A stretch of DNA of 64,000 nt from Micromonospora humi (GTDB lineage: Bacteria; Actinomycetota; Actinomycetes; Mycobacteriales; Micromonosporaceae), in assembly GCF_900090105.1 (NCBI RefSeq), contig NZ_FMDM01000002.1, positions 1 through 64,000 of the forward strand, written 5' to 3'. Shown in pieces: positions 47,593-58,235 of this stretch. The position numbers and the translations under genes were made by a program. Numbering within the stretch: position 1 is the stretch's first letter; every line of letters begins with the position of its first letter. The notes under the pieces were generated by a model, which saw nothing but the letters and a program-made list of their open reading frames with translations, had not been told where the DNA came from and searched no databases.

Positions 47593-48405
47593 TCAGGCGG
47601 GGGAGAGGCGGAAGACCGGCCAACCGATCTCGGTACGCCAATCCGCCGGCACGTCGGTGTCCCGCGGCCCCACCAGGTACGTCTCCCGGACCGGCCCGTC
47701 GACGGCCAGCGCGTGCCCGACCACCCACGCCCCGAGCCGCCCGTACGTCACGTCGATGTCATCGTGCGGCCCGCGGTGCACGGCAACCGCGAACTCCGCC
47801 GCCGGCAGGTCGACCACCTCGACCCGCCCCGACGGACGCGGGTCACGCACCGGCCGGTACACCACCACCGCACCGACGCCACCGGTGAACAACTCGTTCG
47901 CGTACTGCCCGCCCGGCGGCCCGGTCCGCTCGCCCACCGGACACGCCGCGTCCAACTCGGCCATCGCACCGTCGTACCAGGCACCGGCCCGCGCCAACTC
48001 CACGTCCCCCCGCACACCGGCGACCGCACCCCCGGGCACCGAACGCACCTCGACCGGCGACTCACGGTCCTCCGGCCCCAACAGCCGACGCAGCGCGGCG
48101 ACCGCCCCGCGGGTGCGCTCCAACGCCTCCTCCAGCCGACGCAGATGCCCCGCGATCAAGGCGGACCGCCGATCCGGGTCGTTCGTCGCCAGGATCGCCT
48201 TCACCTCGACCAACGGCACATCCAACTCACGCAGTCGGTGGATCACCTGCGCCGCCGGGATCTGCTCCGTAGCGTAGTAGCGGTAACCGGTGAACGGATC
48301 CACTGTCTCCGGCTCCAACAGACCGGCCTCGTGGTAACGACGCAACGTCCGCACACTCAGGTGGGTGAGCGTCGCGAACTCACCGATCGTCAGGCCCCTG
48401 CGCAT
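47593..48405 (-). CDS. MerR regulator with GyrI-like effector domain
   Basis: A 270-residue BmrR-type regulator. The HTH is TIGEFATLTHLSVRTLRRYH, followed by GLLEPETVDPFTGYRYYATE and a coiled coil (about 75-115). The C-terminal half (about 120-270) is a GyrI-like ligand-binding domain (PAAEFAVAVHRGPHDDIDVT). These proteins activate when a drug or lipid binds. It is divergent from the SnoaL-SDR pair, the probable target. Direct-repeat-like CACGAGA/GACGAGA elements lie in the 79-bp gap. Confidence 0.87.
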   Translation of the reverse strand: MRRGLTIGEFATLTHLSVRTLRRYHEAGLLEPETVDPFTGYRYYATEQIPAAQVIHRLRELDVPLVEVKAILATNDPDRRSALIAGHLRRLEEALERTRGAVAALRRLLGPEDRESPVEVRSVPGGAVAGVRGDVELARAGAWYDGAMAELDAACPVGERTGPPGGQYANELFTGGVGAVVVYRPVRDPRPSGRVEVVDLPAAEFAVAVHRGPHDDIDVTYGRLGAWVVGHALAVDGPVRETYLVGPRDTDVPADWRTEIGWPVFRLSPA

Positions 48406-48430
48406 GCCCCTCACTCTGCACCCTCCCCCC

Positions 48431-48474
48431 ACGAGAGAGTCGACGACTTGACCCTCTCCCGACGAGAAACCTCA
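48431..48474. promoter_or_regulatory. Divergent control region with paired direct repeats
   Basis: CACGAGAG (48431-48438) and GACGAGAA (48463-48470) repeat with near-identical left flanks, about 32 bases apart, around a TTGACC at 48448-48453. The region separates the MerR/GyrI regulator (starting at 48405) from the SnoaL-like gene (48485). It is a plausible regulator site. Confidence 0.4.
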
Positions 48475-48484
48475 CCGTGGGCAC

Positions 48485-48853
48485 ATGAACGCAACCGACT
48501 GGAACCAGGCAAGCCCGATCGCACCCGACGAACTACCGGCCACGATCACCCGATACCTCACCGCGCACCAGGCGCGCGACCTCGACGCCGCCGTCGCGCT
48601 CCTCACGCCCGACGCGGCGGTCACCGACGAAGGCCGCACCCACCAGGGACCCGAGCAGATCCGCGCCTGGCTGTCCCGATCGACAGGCGAATACACCTAC
48701 ACCACCGCACTCACCGCCGCCGCCAAGACCGACGACCAGCACTACGACGCCGTGCACCACCTCGAAGGCGACTTCCCCGGCGGCACTGCCGACCTGCACT
48801 TCCGATTCACCCTCCGCAACGGGCTGATCGCCCGCCTGGTGATCGAGCCGTGA
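48485..48853 (+). CDS. SnoaL-like / nuclear transport factor 2 fold protein
   Basis: A 122-residue alpha+beta-cone protein. ITRYLTAHQARDLDAAVALL, PDAAVTDEGRTHQGPEQI and DLHFRFTLRNGLIARLVI follow the NTF2-like pattern. Members include hydrolases, isomerases and polyketide cyclases. The catalytic residues cannot be assigned. The start is 79 bases from the divergent MerR and the stop overlaps the SDR start (GTGA). Confidence 0.82.
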   Translation: MNATDWNQASPIAPDELPATITRYLTAHQARDLDAAVALLTPDAAVTDEGRTHQGPEQIRAWLSRSTGEYTYTTALTAAAKTDDQHYDAVHHLEGDFPGGTADLHFRFTLRNGLIARLVIEP

Positions 48854-49719
48854 CCGCCCCGACGGCGAGGACCTGGTTCATCACCGGCGGCAGCCCTGGC
48901 GGATTCGGAATGGCCTACGCCGAAGCCGCCCTCGACGCCGGCGACCGGGTGGTGCTCACCGCCCGACGCACCGAACCGCTGCGCGACTGGGCGGACACCC
49001 AGCCGGACCGGACCCTCGTCCTGCCGCTGGACGTGACCGACCCCGCCCAGGCGCGACAGGCCGTCGCCACCGCCGAGGCGCGATTCGGCGGCATCGACGT
49101 GCTGGTCAACAACGCCGGACGCGGCTGGTACGGATCCGTCGAGGGCACCCCCGACTCCGACGTACGACACATGTTCGAACTGAACTTCTTCGCCGTCCTG
49201 ACGGTCACCCGCGCAGCCCTGCCCGGCATGCGCGCCCGCGGCACCGGCTGGATCGTCACCATGTCCTCCGCCGCCGGCCTGCGCGCGGTCACCGGATTCG
49301 GCTACTACAGCGCCGCCAAACACGCGATCGAGGGACTCACCGACGCGCTGCGCGACGAAGTGGCCCCCCTCGGCATCCGCGTCCTGACCGTTGAACCCGG
49401 AGCCTTCCGCACCCAGGCCTACGCCGGCTTCGCCGACGAGCCGACGCGCGACACCATCGACGACTACCAGCCGATGCTCCAGCAGGTCCGCACCGCGATG
49501 ATCGACCAACACGGCGCCCAACCCGGCGACCCCCGGCGCGGCGCCCGCGCCGTCGTCGAGGCGATGAACCAGGACCCACCACCACACCGGCTCGTCCTCG
49601 GCGGCGCCGCGTTCGACGCGGTCACCGCCACCCTCACCGAGAGGGCAGCCGACATCCGGGCCAACGAGCGCCTCTCCCGCGCCGCCGACTTCCCGACCAC
49701 CCCGCCGACGCCACGCTAG
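48850..49719 (+). CDS. Short-chain dehydrogenase/reductase
   Basis: A 289-residue classical SDR. TWFITGGSPGGFGMAYAEA is the cofactor motif, LVNNAGRGWYGS the NNAG motif, MSSAAGL the catalytic Ser region, and YYSAAKHAI the Tyr-Lys pair (YxxxK). Arg residues after the second beta strand (TARRTE) suggest NADP. GTG start overlapping the SnoaL gene. Its end overlaps the integrase end by 4 nt (convergent). Confidence 0.9.
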   Translation: MTAPTARTWFITGGSPGGFGMAYAEAALDAGDRVVLTARRTEPLRDWADTQPDRTLVLPLDVTDPAQARQAVATAEARFGGIDVLVNNAGRGWYGSVEGTPDSDVRHMFELNFFAVLTVTRAALPGMRARGTGWIVTMSSAAGLRAVTGFGYYSAAKHAIEGLTDALRDEVAPLGIRVLTVEPGAFRTQAYAGFADEPTRDTIDDYQPMLQQVRTAMIDQHGAQPGDPRRGARAVVEAMNQDPPPHRLVLGGAAFDAVTATLTERAADIRANERLSRAADFPTTPPTPR

Positions 49720-50714
49720 AGACCGGACAGCCCCGACAACGCGCGATTCGTGCGGTTCGCCGCCACCGCCGCCCGCTGCTGACCCGCCGTCACCTCGATG
49801 TACGTCTGCGACGACGCCAACGACGCGTGCCCCAGCAACCGCATGATCTCCGCCGCGCCCGCCCCGTCCTCCGCCAACCGGGTCGCGAACGTGTGCCGCA
49901 ACGCGTGCAACCGCGCCCCCCGAGGCACCCGGTCACCGACGCCCGCCCGCCGGTAACACGACTCCACCAGATACTGCAGGCCACCGCGACGCAACGGCTC
50001 ACCCGCCCGGTCCACCAGGAACGGCCCGTCCGGCCGCACGCTGCGCCGCCCGAACCGCAACCGCCGGCTCTGCAGATAACCGGTCAACACCCGGTCCACG
50101 CCCACCTCGATCGGCACCGTCCGCGGCCGACCGCCCTTGCCCGCCACGTCGACGCGCCGCTCACCGTCGCGCCCGGCCACCGACGACACCCGCAACGCCA
50201 GCAGCTCCGACAGGCGCAACCCGGCACACAGCGCCAGCGCCAGCACCGCCAGGTCCCGCTCCGGCCACGGGTCACGCTGCCGGCCCTCGGCCCGCGCCAC
50301 CGCCGCCAGCAACTCCTCCGGGGTGTCCTCGCCGCGCAGCGGCTTGGGCCGGGGGAGCGGCGTGCGGGGCCGCCCCACCGCCGGCATCGGATTTCCGGGT
50401 ACGACGCCCTCGGCCACCAGGAACGTGAAGAAGCTGTTCCAGGTGGACCAGGCGCGGTGGACGGAGGCTGCGGCGCGGGGGGCGGCGAAGCGGGCGAACG
50501 CCGCGCGCATCACCCGGGGGGACAGGTCGCCCACCGGCAGCCGGTCCGGGGGGAGGGGAGTGGCGTCGTCGCCGTCCGCCGCGACCAGCGCCGCCACCGC
50601 GTTGAGGTCCCGCCGGTACGCGGCGAGGGTGTGGGGGGAGGGCTTGCGGGTGGCCCGGGCGGTCAGGAACTCCTCGATCAACGTTACTACCATTTCGTCC
50701 GGTTTGTCATGCAT
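49716..50714 (-). CDS. Tyrosine recombinase (XerC/D-like integrase)
   Basis: A 332-residue site-specific recombinase. The N-terminal SAM-like domain spans about 10-115. The catalytic set is present: Arg in CAGLRLSELLAL, Lys in AGKGGRPRT, HALRHTFAT, GHASLASSQ and the nucleophile Tyr in QTYIEVT. This could be an XerC/D, a mobile-element integrase or a phase-variation enzyme; no dif site, partner or excisionase is seen nearby. The start lies inside a 24-bp inverted repeat. Only weak signs of a mobile element occur around it. Confidence 0.9.
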   Translation of the reverse strand: MHDKPDEMVVTLIEEFLTARATRKPSPHTLAAYRRDLNAVAALVAADGDDATPLPPDRLPVGDLSPRVMRAAFARFAAPRAAASVHRAWSTWNSFFTFLVAEGVVPGNPMPAVGRPRTPLPRPKPLRGEDTPEELLAAVARAEGRQRDPWPERDLAVLALALCAGLRLSELLALRVSSVAGRDGERRVDVAGKGGRPRTVPIEVGVDRVLTGYLQSRRLRFGRRSVRPDGPFLVDRAGEPLRRGGLQYLVESCYRRAGVGDRVPRGARLHALRHTFATRLAEDGAGAAEIMRLLGHASLASSQTYIEVTAGQQRAAVAANRTNRALSGLSGL

Positions 50715-50731
50715 AAGAGATATTATGCATG
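50708..50731. repeat. AT-rich inverted repeat over the integrase start
   Basis: CATGCATAA (50708-50716) and TTATGCATG (50723-50731) are exact reverse complements around GAGATA. The repeat spans the start codon of the recombinase (50712-50714) and is far more AT-rich than its surroundings. It may be an autoregulatory site or a recombination core. Confidence 0.7.
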
Positions 50732-50809
50732 ATTCTCGCGTTCCCGCCAGTGATCGCTGCGGGGGAGAGCGGCCGAAAAGCGCTTGCCGCGCCCCGCAGA
50801 CTGGGCCCC

Positions 50810-51673
50810 ATGGTGGAGATCGACGAGACGCTCGTCCGCACCCTCGTCGCCGAACAGTTCCCGCGCTGGGCGCACCTGCCGGTGACCGCCGTGGCCCGGC
50901 AGGGATGGGACAACCGGACCTTCCACCTCGGCGACGAGCTGCTGGTCCGACTGCCCAGCGCCGAGGGCTACGTGCCCGGCATCGCCAAGGAGGACCACTG
51001 CCTGCCGATCCTGGCCCGCCACCTGCCGCTGCCCGTACCCGAACCGGTCGCCACCGGCGCGCCCGGCGCCGGCTACCCGTACCCCTGGTCGGTGCGACGG
51101 TGGCTGCCCGGCGACACCCTGGCCGCCACCCGCGACCTCGACCGCGCCGCGGTGGCGCGCGACCTGGGCGGCCTGCTGGCCGCGCTGCGTCGGGTCCCGT
51201 CCGTGGGCGGACCCGCCGCCGGCCGGCACTCCGCGTTCCGGGGCTGCCACCCGAGCGTCTACGGCGACGAGGTCGAGCAGGCCCTGGCGGTGCTGGGTGA
51301 CCGGGTGGACACCGCCGCCTGCCGGGCGGTGTGGGCGCGGGCGCTGACGTCGGCCTGGCCGCACGCGCCGGTGTGGTTCCACGGCGACGTCTCCGCCGGC
51401 AACCTGCTCGTCGCGGACGGGCGGCTCACCGCGGTGATCGACTTCGGGCAGTGCGGTGTCGGCGACCCCGCCTGCGATCTGGTGCCGGCGTGGACGTGGT
51501 GCGTGGGCGCCGAGCGCGCGGTGTTCTCCGGCGCCGTCGGGTTGCCGGCGGACACGTGGCGGCGGGCGCGCGGCTGGGCGTTGTGGAAGGCGCTGGTGTC
51601 GCTCGCGCGGGGGCCGCACGTCGAGCAGGCGCGCGCGTTGGCCGCGGTGCTCGACGATCCGGTGGCGGAGTGA
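50810..51673 (+). CDS. Aminoglycoside-phosphotransferase-family kinase
   Basis: A 287-residue small-molecule kinase fold. RQGWDNRTFHLGDELLVRLP resembles the nucleotide-binding N-lobe, VWFHGDVSAGNLLV carries the catalytic HGD...N, and VIDFGQCGVGDPACDL the metal-binding DFG-like Asp. Families of this type phosphorylate aminoglycosides, choline, or homoserine analogues; the target is unknown. An ATG at 50810 is chosen; an earlier ATG at 50729 falls in the AT-rich repeat. It is flanked by AT-rich islands on both sides (50708 and 51707). Confidence 0.85.
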   Translation: MVEIDETLVRTLVAEQFPRWAHLPVTAVARQGWDNRTFHLGDELLVRLPSAEGYVPGIAKEDHCLPILARHLPLPVPEPVATGAPGAGYPYPWSVRRWLPGDTLAATRDLDRAAVARDLGGLLAALRRVPSVGGPAAGRHSAFRGCHPSVYGDEVEQALAVLGDRVDTAACRAVWARALTSAWPHAPVWFHGDVSAGNLLVADGRLTAVIDFGQCGVGDPACDLVPAWTWCVGAERAVFSGAVGLPADTWRRARGWALWKALVSLARGPHVEQARALAAVLDDPVAE

Positions 51674-51706
51674 GGTCCGGGGAGGCCCCGATCCGGTTTA
51701 CTTGAC

Positions 51707-51722
51707 ATAATGTAGATTATCG
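51707..51722. repeat. AT-rich imperfect palindrome
   Basis: ATAATGTAGATTAT is a 5-bp-arm palindrome preceded by TTGACA (51701-51706 region), both strikingly AT-rich for this DNA. It is placed after the kinase gene and before the terminator that ends the UvrA-like operon. Confidence 0.45.
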
Positions 51723-51743
51723 AATCTCGGATGGCGGGCTGGT

Positions 51744-51780
51744 CGGGGCGGCGGCGTCGGTGCCGGACGCCGCCGCCCCG
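51744..51780. terminator. Strong hairpin terminator
   Basis: A perfect 15-bp stem (51744-51758 with 51766-51780) with a 7-nt loop lies between the kinase gene and the converging UvrA-like gene. Confidence 0.8.
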
Positions 51781-51792
51781 GGCCTCGCGGGG

Positions 51793-54153
<2,361 letters not shown>

Positions 54154-54174
54154 GGGTTCTCCGTCCGGTGGGGT

Positions 54175-54621
54175 TCAGTCCAGCCAGCGGCCGTGGCGCA
54201 TGAGCGTGCGGCCGGGCATCTCGTCGACCTCGCGCCAGGCTTGGACGCGGTGGGGTCGGATGCGGTACCAGCGGTAGGGCGTCAGGGTACGGGGGTCGAA
54301 GCCGGTGCGGGTGGCGAACCGCTCCCCTCGTTCGTCGGGCAGTGCGTCGAGGTCGAGGGTTTCGACGTGGCCGTCGATCATGACGACGTCGCGGGTGTGG
54401 CCGAGGGCGATGCGGGCGCGACCGCCGGCGAGGTTGCGGCCGGTGGGGCTGTCGGCCTCGGTGGCGAGCAGCAGGGTGTGGCCGTCCCAGTGGAAGGACA
54501 GCGGTACGAGGTGGGGGGTGCCGTCGGTGTCTGCGCTGGCGACCCAGCAGTCGATGTCGTGTTCGAGGCGGTGGGTGGTGTCGTGGCGGCGTTGGCCGCG
54601 GGTGCGGGGGGTGTCGGTCAC
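54175..54621 (-). CDS. Pyridoxamine 5'-phosphate oxidase-fold protein
   Basis: A 148-residue split-barrel protein. DCWVASADTDGTPHLVPLSF and HWDGHTLLLATEADSPTG, followed by RIALGHTRDVVMIDGHV, fit the PPOX (F420- or FMN-binding) family. The two residues TRxV that line the cofactor pocket are visible. It lies 12 bases downstream of the VOC gene and 21 bases upstream of the UvrA-like gene. Confidence 0.8.
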   Translation of the reverse strand: MTDTPRTRGQRRHDTTHRLEHDIDCWVASADTDGTPHLVPLSFHWDGHTLLLATEADSPTGRNLAGGRARIALGHTRDVVMIDGHVETLDLDALPDERGERFATRTGFDPRTLTPYRWYRIRPHRVQAWREVDEMPGRTLMRHGRWLD

Positions 54622-54633
54622 CGTGGACGGGTT

Positions 54634-55047
54634 TCAGGGGCGCTGGTTGATGCGGATGAGGTTGCCGGTGGGGTCGCGGAAGGCGCAGTCGCGTACGCCG
54701 TAGGGCTGGTCGGTGGGTTCCTGGACGACGTCGGCGCCGCTGGCCTGGAGGCGGTCGAACAGGGCGTCGAGGTCGTCGGTGGCGAGGGTGAGCGCGCCGT
54801 AGCTGCCCTTGGCGATGAGTTCGTGGATGGTGCGGCGTTCGTCGTCGGTGATGCCGGGGTCGACGGCCGGGGGGTGCAGGACGATGCCGGTCTCGGGCTG
54901 CTCGGGTGGGCCGACGGTGAGCCAGCGCATGGTGTCGCCCTGGCCGACGTCGTTGCGCAGGTCGAAGCCGAGGGTGTCGCGGTAGAAGGCGATGGCGGCG
55001 TCGGCGTCGGTGTGGGGCAGGAACGCGTAGTGGATGGTGATCGTCAT
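54634..55047 (-). CDS. VOC/glyoxalase-family protein
   Basis: A 137-residue two-module beta-alpha-beta protein. DAAIAFYRDTLGFDLRNDVG is the typical first half and DLDALFDRLQASGADVVQEP with FRDPTGNLIRI the second. Such proteins bind or modify small molecules, often antibiotics such as bleomycin. Metal-binding His and Glu positions are only partly seen. It lies 5 bases after the AraC gene. Confidence 0.85.
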   Translation of the reverse strand: MTITIHYAFLPHTDADAAIAFYRDTLGFDLRNDVGQGDTMRWLTVGPPEQPETGIVLHPPAVDPGITDDERRTIHELIAKGSYGALTLATDDLDALFDRLQASGADVVQEPTDQPYGVRDCAFRDPTGNLIRINQRP

Positions 55048-55052
55048 GGTGG

Positions 55053-55505
55053 TCACGCTAGTGGGGGTGGCGTGGGTCGGGCTTCTCGATTCCTGACCGG
55101 TCTGGTGGCCTGTTTGGTGAGGCAGGTGGGTGGTTCGGGGGTGCCGGGTGCGTGGCGGGCGCGGTAGGCGCTGGGTGGTTCGCCGACGAGTTCGGTGAAG
55201 CGGGTGCTGAAGGTGCCCAGGGACTGGCAGCCGACGGCGAAGCAGACGTCGGTGACGGTGAGGTCGCCGCGGCGCAGCAGGGCCATGGCGCGTTCGATGC
55301 GGCGGGTCATGAGGTACGCGTACGGGGATTCGCCGTAGGTCTGGCGGAACTGGCGGCTGAGGTGGCCGGCGGACATGTGTTCGCCGCGGGCGAGTGCTTC
55401 GACGTCGAGGGGTCGGGCGTACTCGCGGTCGATGCGGTCGCGCACGCGGCGCAGCCGGGTGAGGTCGCGCAGGCGTTGGGCGAACGCGGGGTCGTCGGGG
55501 TGCAC
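55053..55505 (-). CDS. AraC-family transcriptional regulator (single domain)
   Basis: A 150-residue regulator of two tandem HTHs. DVEALARGEHMSAGHLSRQF is the first HTH, MTRRIERAMALLRRGDLTVT and VCFAVGCQSLGTFSTRF the second, with the family tail ELVGEPPSAYRAR. It has no ligand-binding domain, like MarA/SoxS/Ada-type short AraC proteins. GTG 55505 is preferred. It starts the operon that continues with VOC, PPOX and UvrA-like genes, which suggests a stress or drug response. Confidence 0.85.
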   Translation of the reverse strand: MHPDDPAFAQRLRDLTRLRRVRDRIDREYARPLDVEALARGEHMSAGHLSRQFRQTYGESPYAYLMTRRIERAMALLRRGDLTVTDVCFAVGCQSLGTFSTRFTELVGEPPSAYRARHAPGTPEPPTCLTKQATRPVRNREARPTPPPLA

Positions 55506-55573
55506 GGGTGCATCTTCGCTGCTGGGTCGGGTCGTCGGCCACCTTCTGGGCCGGCGTTTCGACGGTGGTCGGC

Positions 55574-55602
55574 GGGTGCGGGGTGGGTGGGCCCCCGCAC
55601 CC
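55574..55602 (-). terminator. Terminator after pdxY
   Basis: A 10-bp perfect stem (55574-55583 with 55593-55602) lies between the pdxY stop and the AraC start on the same strand, separating the two transcription units. Confidence 0.65.
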
Positions 55603-55614
55603 GGTCGGGGTGGG

Positions 55615-56466
55615 TCAGCGCAGGCGGCGGGCGGTGAAGCGGGTGGGTGGGTCGGCGATGGCGTCCTGGGCGGCGACGAGTTGCAGTTCGCGGGTGCCGG
55701 CGGCGAGGGTGGCCTCCAGCACCGCGAAGATCGAGTTGGTGGTGTGTTCGAGTGCGGTCTGCGGTGAGCCGGTGGTGGCGAGGTGGGCCAGGTAGAGGGC
55801 GGCGGTGACGTCGCCGCCGCCGTTGGGGCTGATGGGCAGCAGTGGGGTGGTGACGGCCCAGGCGCCGTGGGAGGAGACGGCGACGACCTCGAGGTGGTCG
55901 GCGGGCAGGTCGCCGTGCAGGACGCTGGTGACCAGGACGTGTTCGGGGCCGGTGGCGCGCACGGTGTCGACGGCGGCGAGCAGGTCGTCGAGGGTGTCGG
56001 TGCGGCGGCCGGCGAGGAATTCCAGCTCGAACTGGTTGGGCGTGACGATGTCGGCGCGTGGGACGACGGTGTCGCGCAGGTATTCGGGGATGCCGGGGCG
56101 GACGAACATGCCGCGCCCGACGTCACCCATGACCGGGTCGCAGCAGTAGAGCGCGGCGGGGTTGGCGTTCTTGACCTGGGTGACGGTGTCGAGGATCACC
56201 GCGCCGACGGCGGGGTCGCCCTGGTAGCCGGAGAGCACGGCGTCGGCGGTGCCGAGCACGCCGCGGTCGGCGATGCCGGCGATGACCTCGGCGACGTCGG
56301 TGGGGGCGAGCAGCGGGCCGCGCCATGCGCCGTAGCCGGTGTGGTTGGAGAAGTGCACGGTCAGCACCGGCCACACCTCGTGCCGCAGGCGTTGCAGCGG
56401 GAACACGGCGGCGGAGTTGCCGACGTGGCCGTAGGCGACCGAGGACTGGATGGACAGGATCTTCAC
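55615..56466 (-). CDS. pdxY: Pyridoxal kinase
   Basis: A 283-residue ribokinase-like enzyme. ILSIQSSVAYGHVGNSAAVF and FSNHTGYGAWRG are the pyridoxal-kinase signatures, YCCDPVMGDVGRGMFV includes the substrate loop, NQFELEFLAG follows, and PNGGGDVTAALYLAHL carries the catalytic Asp (GGGD rather than GTGD). It phosphorylates pyridoxal to PLP, cofactor of SelA and GcvP in this window. GTG start; the divergent transporter start is 178 bases away. Confidence 0.93.
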   Translation of the reverse strand: MKILSIQSSVAYGHVGNSAAVFPLQRLRHEVWPVLTVHFSNHTGYGAWRGPLLAPTDVAEVIAGIADRGVLGTADAVLSGYQGDPAVGAVILDTVTQVKNANPAALYCCDPVMGDVGRGMFVRPGIPEYLRDTVVPRADIVTPNQFELEFLAGRRTDTLDDLLAAVDTVRATGPEHVLVTSVLHGDLPADHLEVVAVSSHGAWAVTTPLLPISPNGGGDVTAALYLAHLATTGSPQTALEHTTNSIFAVLEATLAAGTRELQLVAAQDAIADPPTRFTARRLR

Positions 56467-56644
56467 CGGCCCATCGTCGCATCCCGGCGGGTGGTCACGC
56501 TCAGTGGTCGTCGGGCGACGGGCGGGGGTAGCGTCGACCGCTCGGCTCAGGGTTTCGACCGCCGGGCGCGTCGCGGGTTTGGGCGCAGCGTGCGCTGGGG
56601 GCATGAAGCGAGGGGTTCTCGCCATCTGGACGGAGGAAGCACTG

Positions 56645-58063
56645 ATGCTTTCCGCACTCGATCGTCGGAAGACCATCGCTCCGCCGGGGTACAGCCGCTG
56701 GCTGATCCCGCCGGCGGCGCTGGCGATCCATCTCTGCATCGGGCAGGTCTACGCGACCAGCGTGTACAAGAACTCCCTGATCGCGCACTTCGACACCGGG
56801 CAGACGGCGATCGGCGTGATCTTCAGCATCGCGATCGTGATGTTGGGGTTGTCGGCCGCGGTGGCCGGGACCTGGGTGGAGGCGAACGGGCCGCGTAAGG
56901 CGATGTTCGTCTCGGCGTGTTTCTGGGCGGCCGGGTTCCTGGTGGGTGCGCTGGGTATCGCGACCTCGCAGCTGTGGCTGCTGTACCTGGGGTACGGGGT
57001 GTTGGGCGGCATCGGGCTGGGGATCGGGTACATCTCCCCCGTCTCCACGTTGATCAAGTGGTTCCCGGACCGGCCGGGCCTGGCCACCGGCTTGGCGATC
57101 ATGGGCTTCGGTGGCGGGGCGATGGTGGCCTCTCCCCTGTCCCGGCAGCTGCTGTCGTTCTTCGACTCCGGGTACGACCCGTCGAACAGCGGGTCGACGG
57201 CGTCGGGTTCGGCACTGGTGTGGCTGTTCGTCACGCTCGGTGTCGGCTACTTCGCGATCATGATGTTCGGGGTGTTCAACGTGCGGGTGCCGGCGCCGGA
57301 CTGGCGCCCGGCCGGGTTCGACCCGTCGACGGTGGCGAAGAAGCCGCTGGTGACCACCGCGAACGTGTCGGCGGCCAACGCGGTGAAGACGCGCTCGTTC
57401 TGGCTGCTGTGGGTGGTGCTGTTCTGCAACGTGACCGCGGGCATCGGCATCCTGGAGCAGGCCAGCCCGATGATCCAGGACTTCTTCCGGGACAACGGCA
57501 CCTCGGCGGTGTCGGTGGCGGCGGCCGGCGGTTTCGTCGGGTTGCTGTCGCTGTTCAACATGGCCGGCCGGTTCGTCTGGTCCTCGACGTCGGACGTGAT
57601 CGGCCGTAAGCCGATCTACGTGGTGTACCTGGGTGTCGGGCTGGTGCTGTACCTGCTGCTGGCCTTGTTCGGGCAGAGCGCGACGGCGCTGTTCGTGCTG
57701 CTGGCCTGCGTGATCCTGTCGTTCTACGGCGGCGGGTTCGCGACCGCGCCGGCGTACCTGCGGGACCTGTTCGGCACGTTCGAGGTGGGCGCGATCCACG
57801 GCCGGCTGCTGACCGCGTGGTCGGCGGCGGGGGTGGCCGGGCCGCTGATCGTCAACGCGTTCCTCGACGCGCAGGGCGAGCCGGGTTCGCTGACCGCGTC
57901 GGCGTACCGGCCGGCGCTGTTCACGATGGTCGGGGTGCTGGCGGTGGGGCTGTTGGCGAACCTGCTGATCCGGCCGGTGCCGCAGCGGTTCCACGAGCCG
58001 GCGTCGGGCCGGGACGAGATGGCGGACGGACAGCCGGTGACGGCGGACAGGAGCGGATCGTGA
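56645..58063 (+). CDS. MFS antiporter of the oxalate/formate (OFA) family
   Basis: A 472-residue 12-helix transporter. PPGYSRWLIPPAALAIHLCI, QVYATSVYKNSL, NGPRKAMFVSACFWAAGFLV and YLGYGVLGGIGLGIGYISPV match the family. Relatives exchange oxalate and formate or take up small carboxylates; with a formate dehydrogenase elsewhere in the window a link is tempting but not shown. ATG 56645 has GGAGGAAG upstream; an in-frame ATG at about 56603 is less likely. Stop overlaps the small gene (GTGA). Confidence 0.87.
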   Translation: MLSALDRRKTIAPPGYSRWLIPPAALAIHLCIGQVYATSVYKNSLIAHFDTGQTAIGVIFSIAIVMLGLSAAVAGTWVEANGPRKAMFVSACFWAAGFLVGALGIATSQLWLLYLGYGVLGGIGLGIGYISPVSTLIKWFPDRPGLATGLAIMGFGGGAMVASPLSRQLLSFFDSGYDPSNSGSTASGSALVWLFVTLGVGYFAIMMFGVFNVRVPAPDWRPAGFDPSTVAKKPLVTTANVSAANAVKTRSFWLLWVVLFCNVTAGIGILEQASPMIQDFFRDNGTSAVSVAAAGGFVGLLSLFNMAGRFVWSSTSDVIGRKPIYVVYLGVGLVLYLLLALFGQSATALFVLLACVILSFYGGGFATAPAYLRDLFGTFEVGAIHGRLLTAWSAAGVAGPLIVNAFLDAQGEPGSLTASAYRPALFTMVGVLAVGLLANLLIRPVPQRFHEPASGRDEMADGQPVTADRSGS

Positions 58064-58188
58064 ACGAGGAGCGCAGCGGCGGCGGGCAGCAGGTCCGCCT
58101 GGTGGTGTCGTGGCTGGTGGTGGCCGTCCTGTTGGGGTACGGCGTGGTGCAGACGCTGATCACGGCGGCGAAGCTGTTCACGAACTGA
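58060..58188 (+). CDS. OFA-transporter-associated small membrane protein
   Basis: A 42-residue protein with one hydrophobic segment (LVVSWLVVAVLLGYGVVQTL) after a charged N-terminus. It overlaps the transporter stop by 4 nt (GTGA). Small proteins of this type are found beside OFA-family MFS genes in many actinobacteria and have been called MFS transporter small subunits; activity has not been defined. Confidence 0.75.
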   Translation: MNEERSGGGQQVRLVVSWLVVAVLLGYGVVQTLITAAKLFTN

Positions 58189-58189
58189 C

Positions 58190-58234
58190 GACGGTGGTGG
58201 CGGTCCGGGGGTCCTCCCCCGGGCCGCCGCCGTC
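58190..58234. terminator. GC-rich hairpin terminator
   Basis: Arms near 58190-58211 and 58216-58234 pair over about 18 bp with wobbles, between the small transporter subunit and the converging SDR. Confidence 0.65.
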
Positions 58235-58235
58235 T

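Noticed and set aside
49716..50714. Mobile genetic element based on the integrase
   Set aside because: No relaxase, transposase, excisionase or attachment-site pair is seen, and XerC/D-like chromosomal enzymes look alike.
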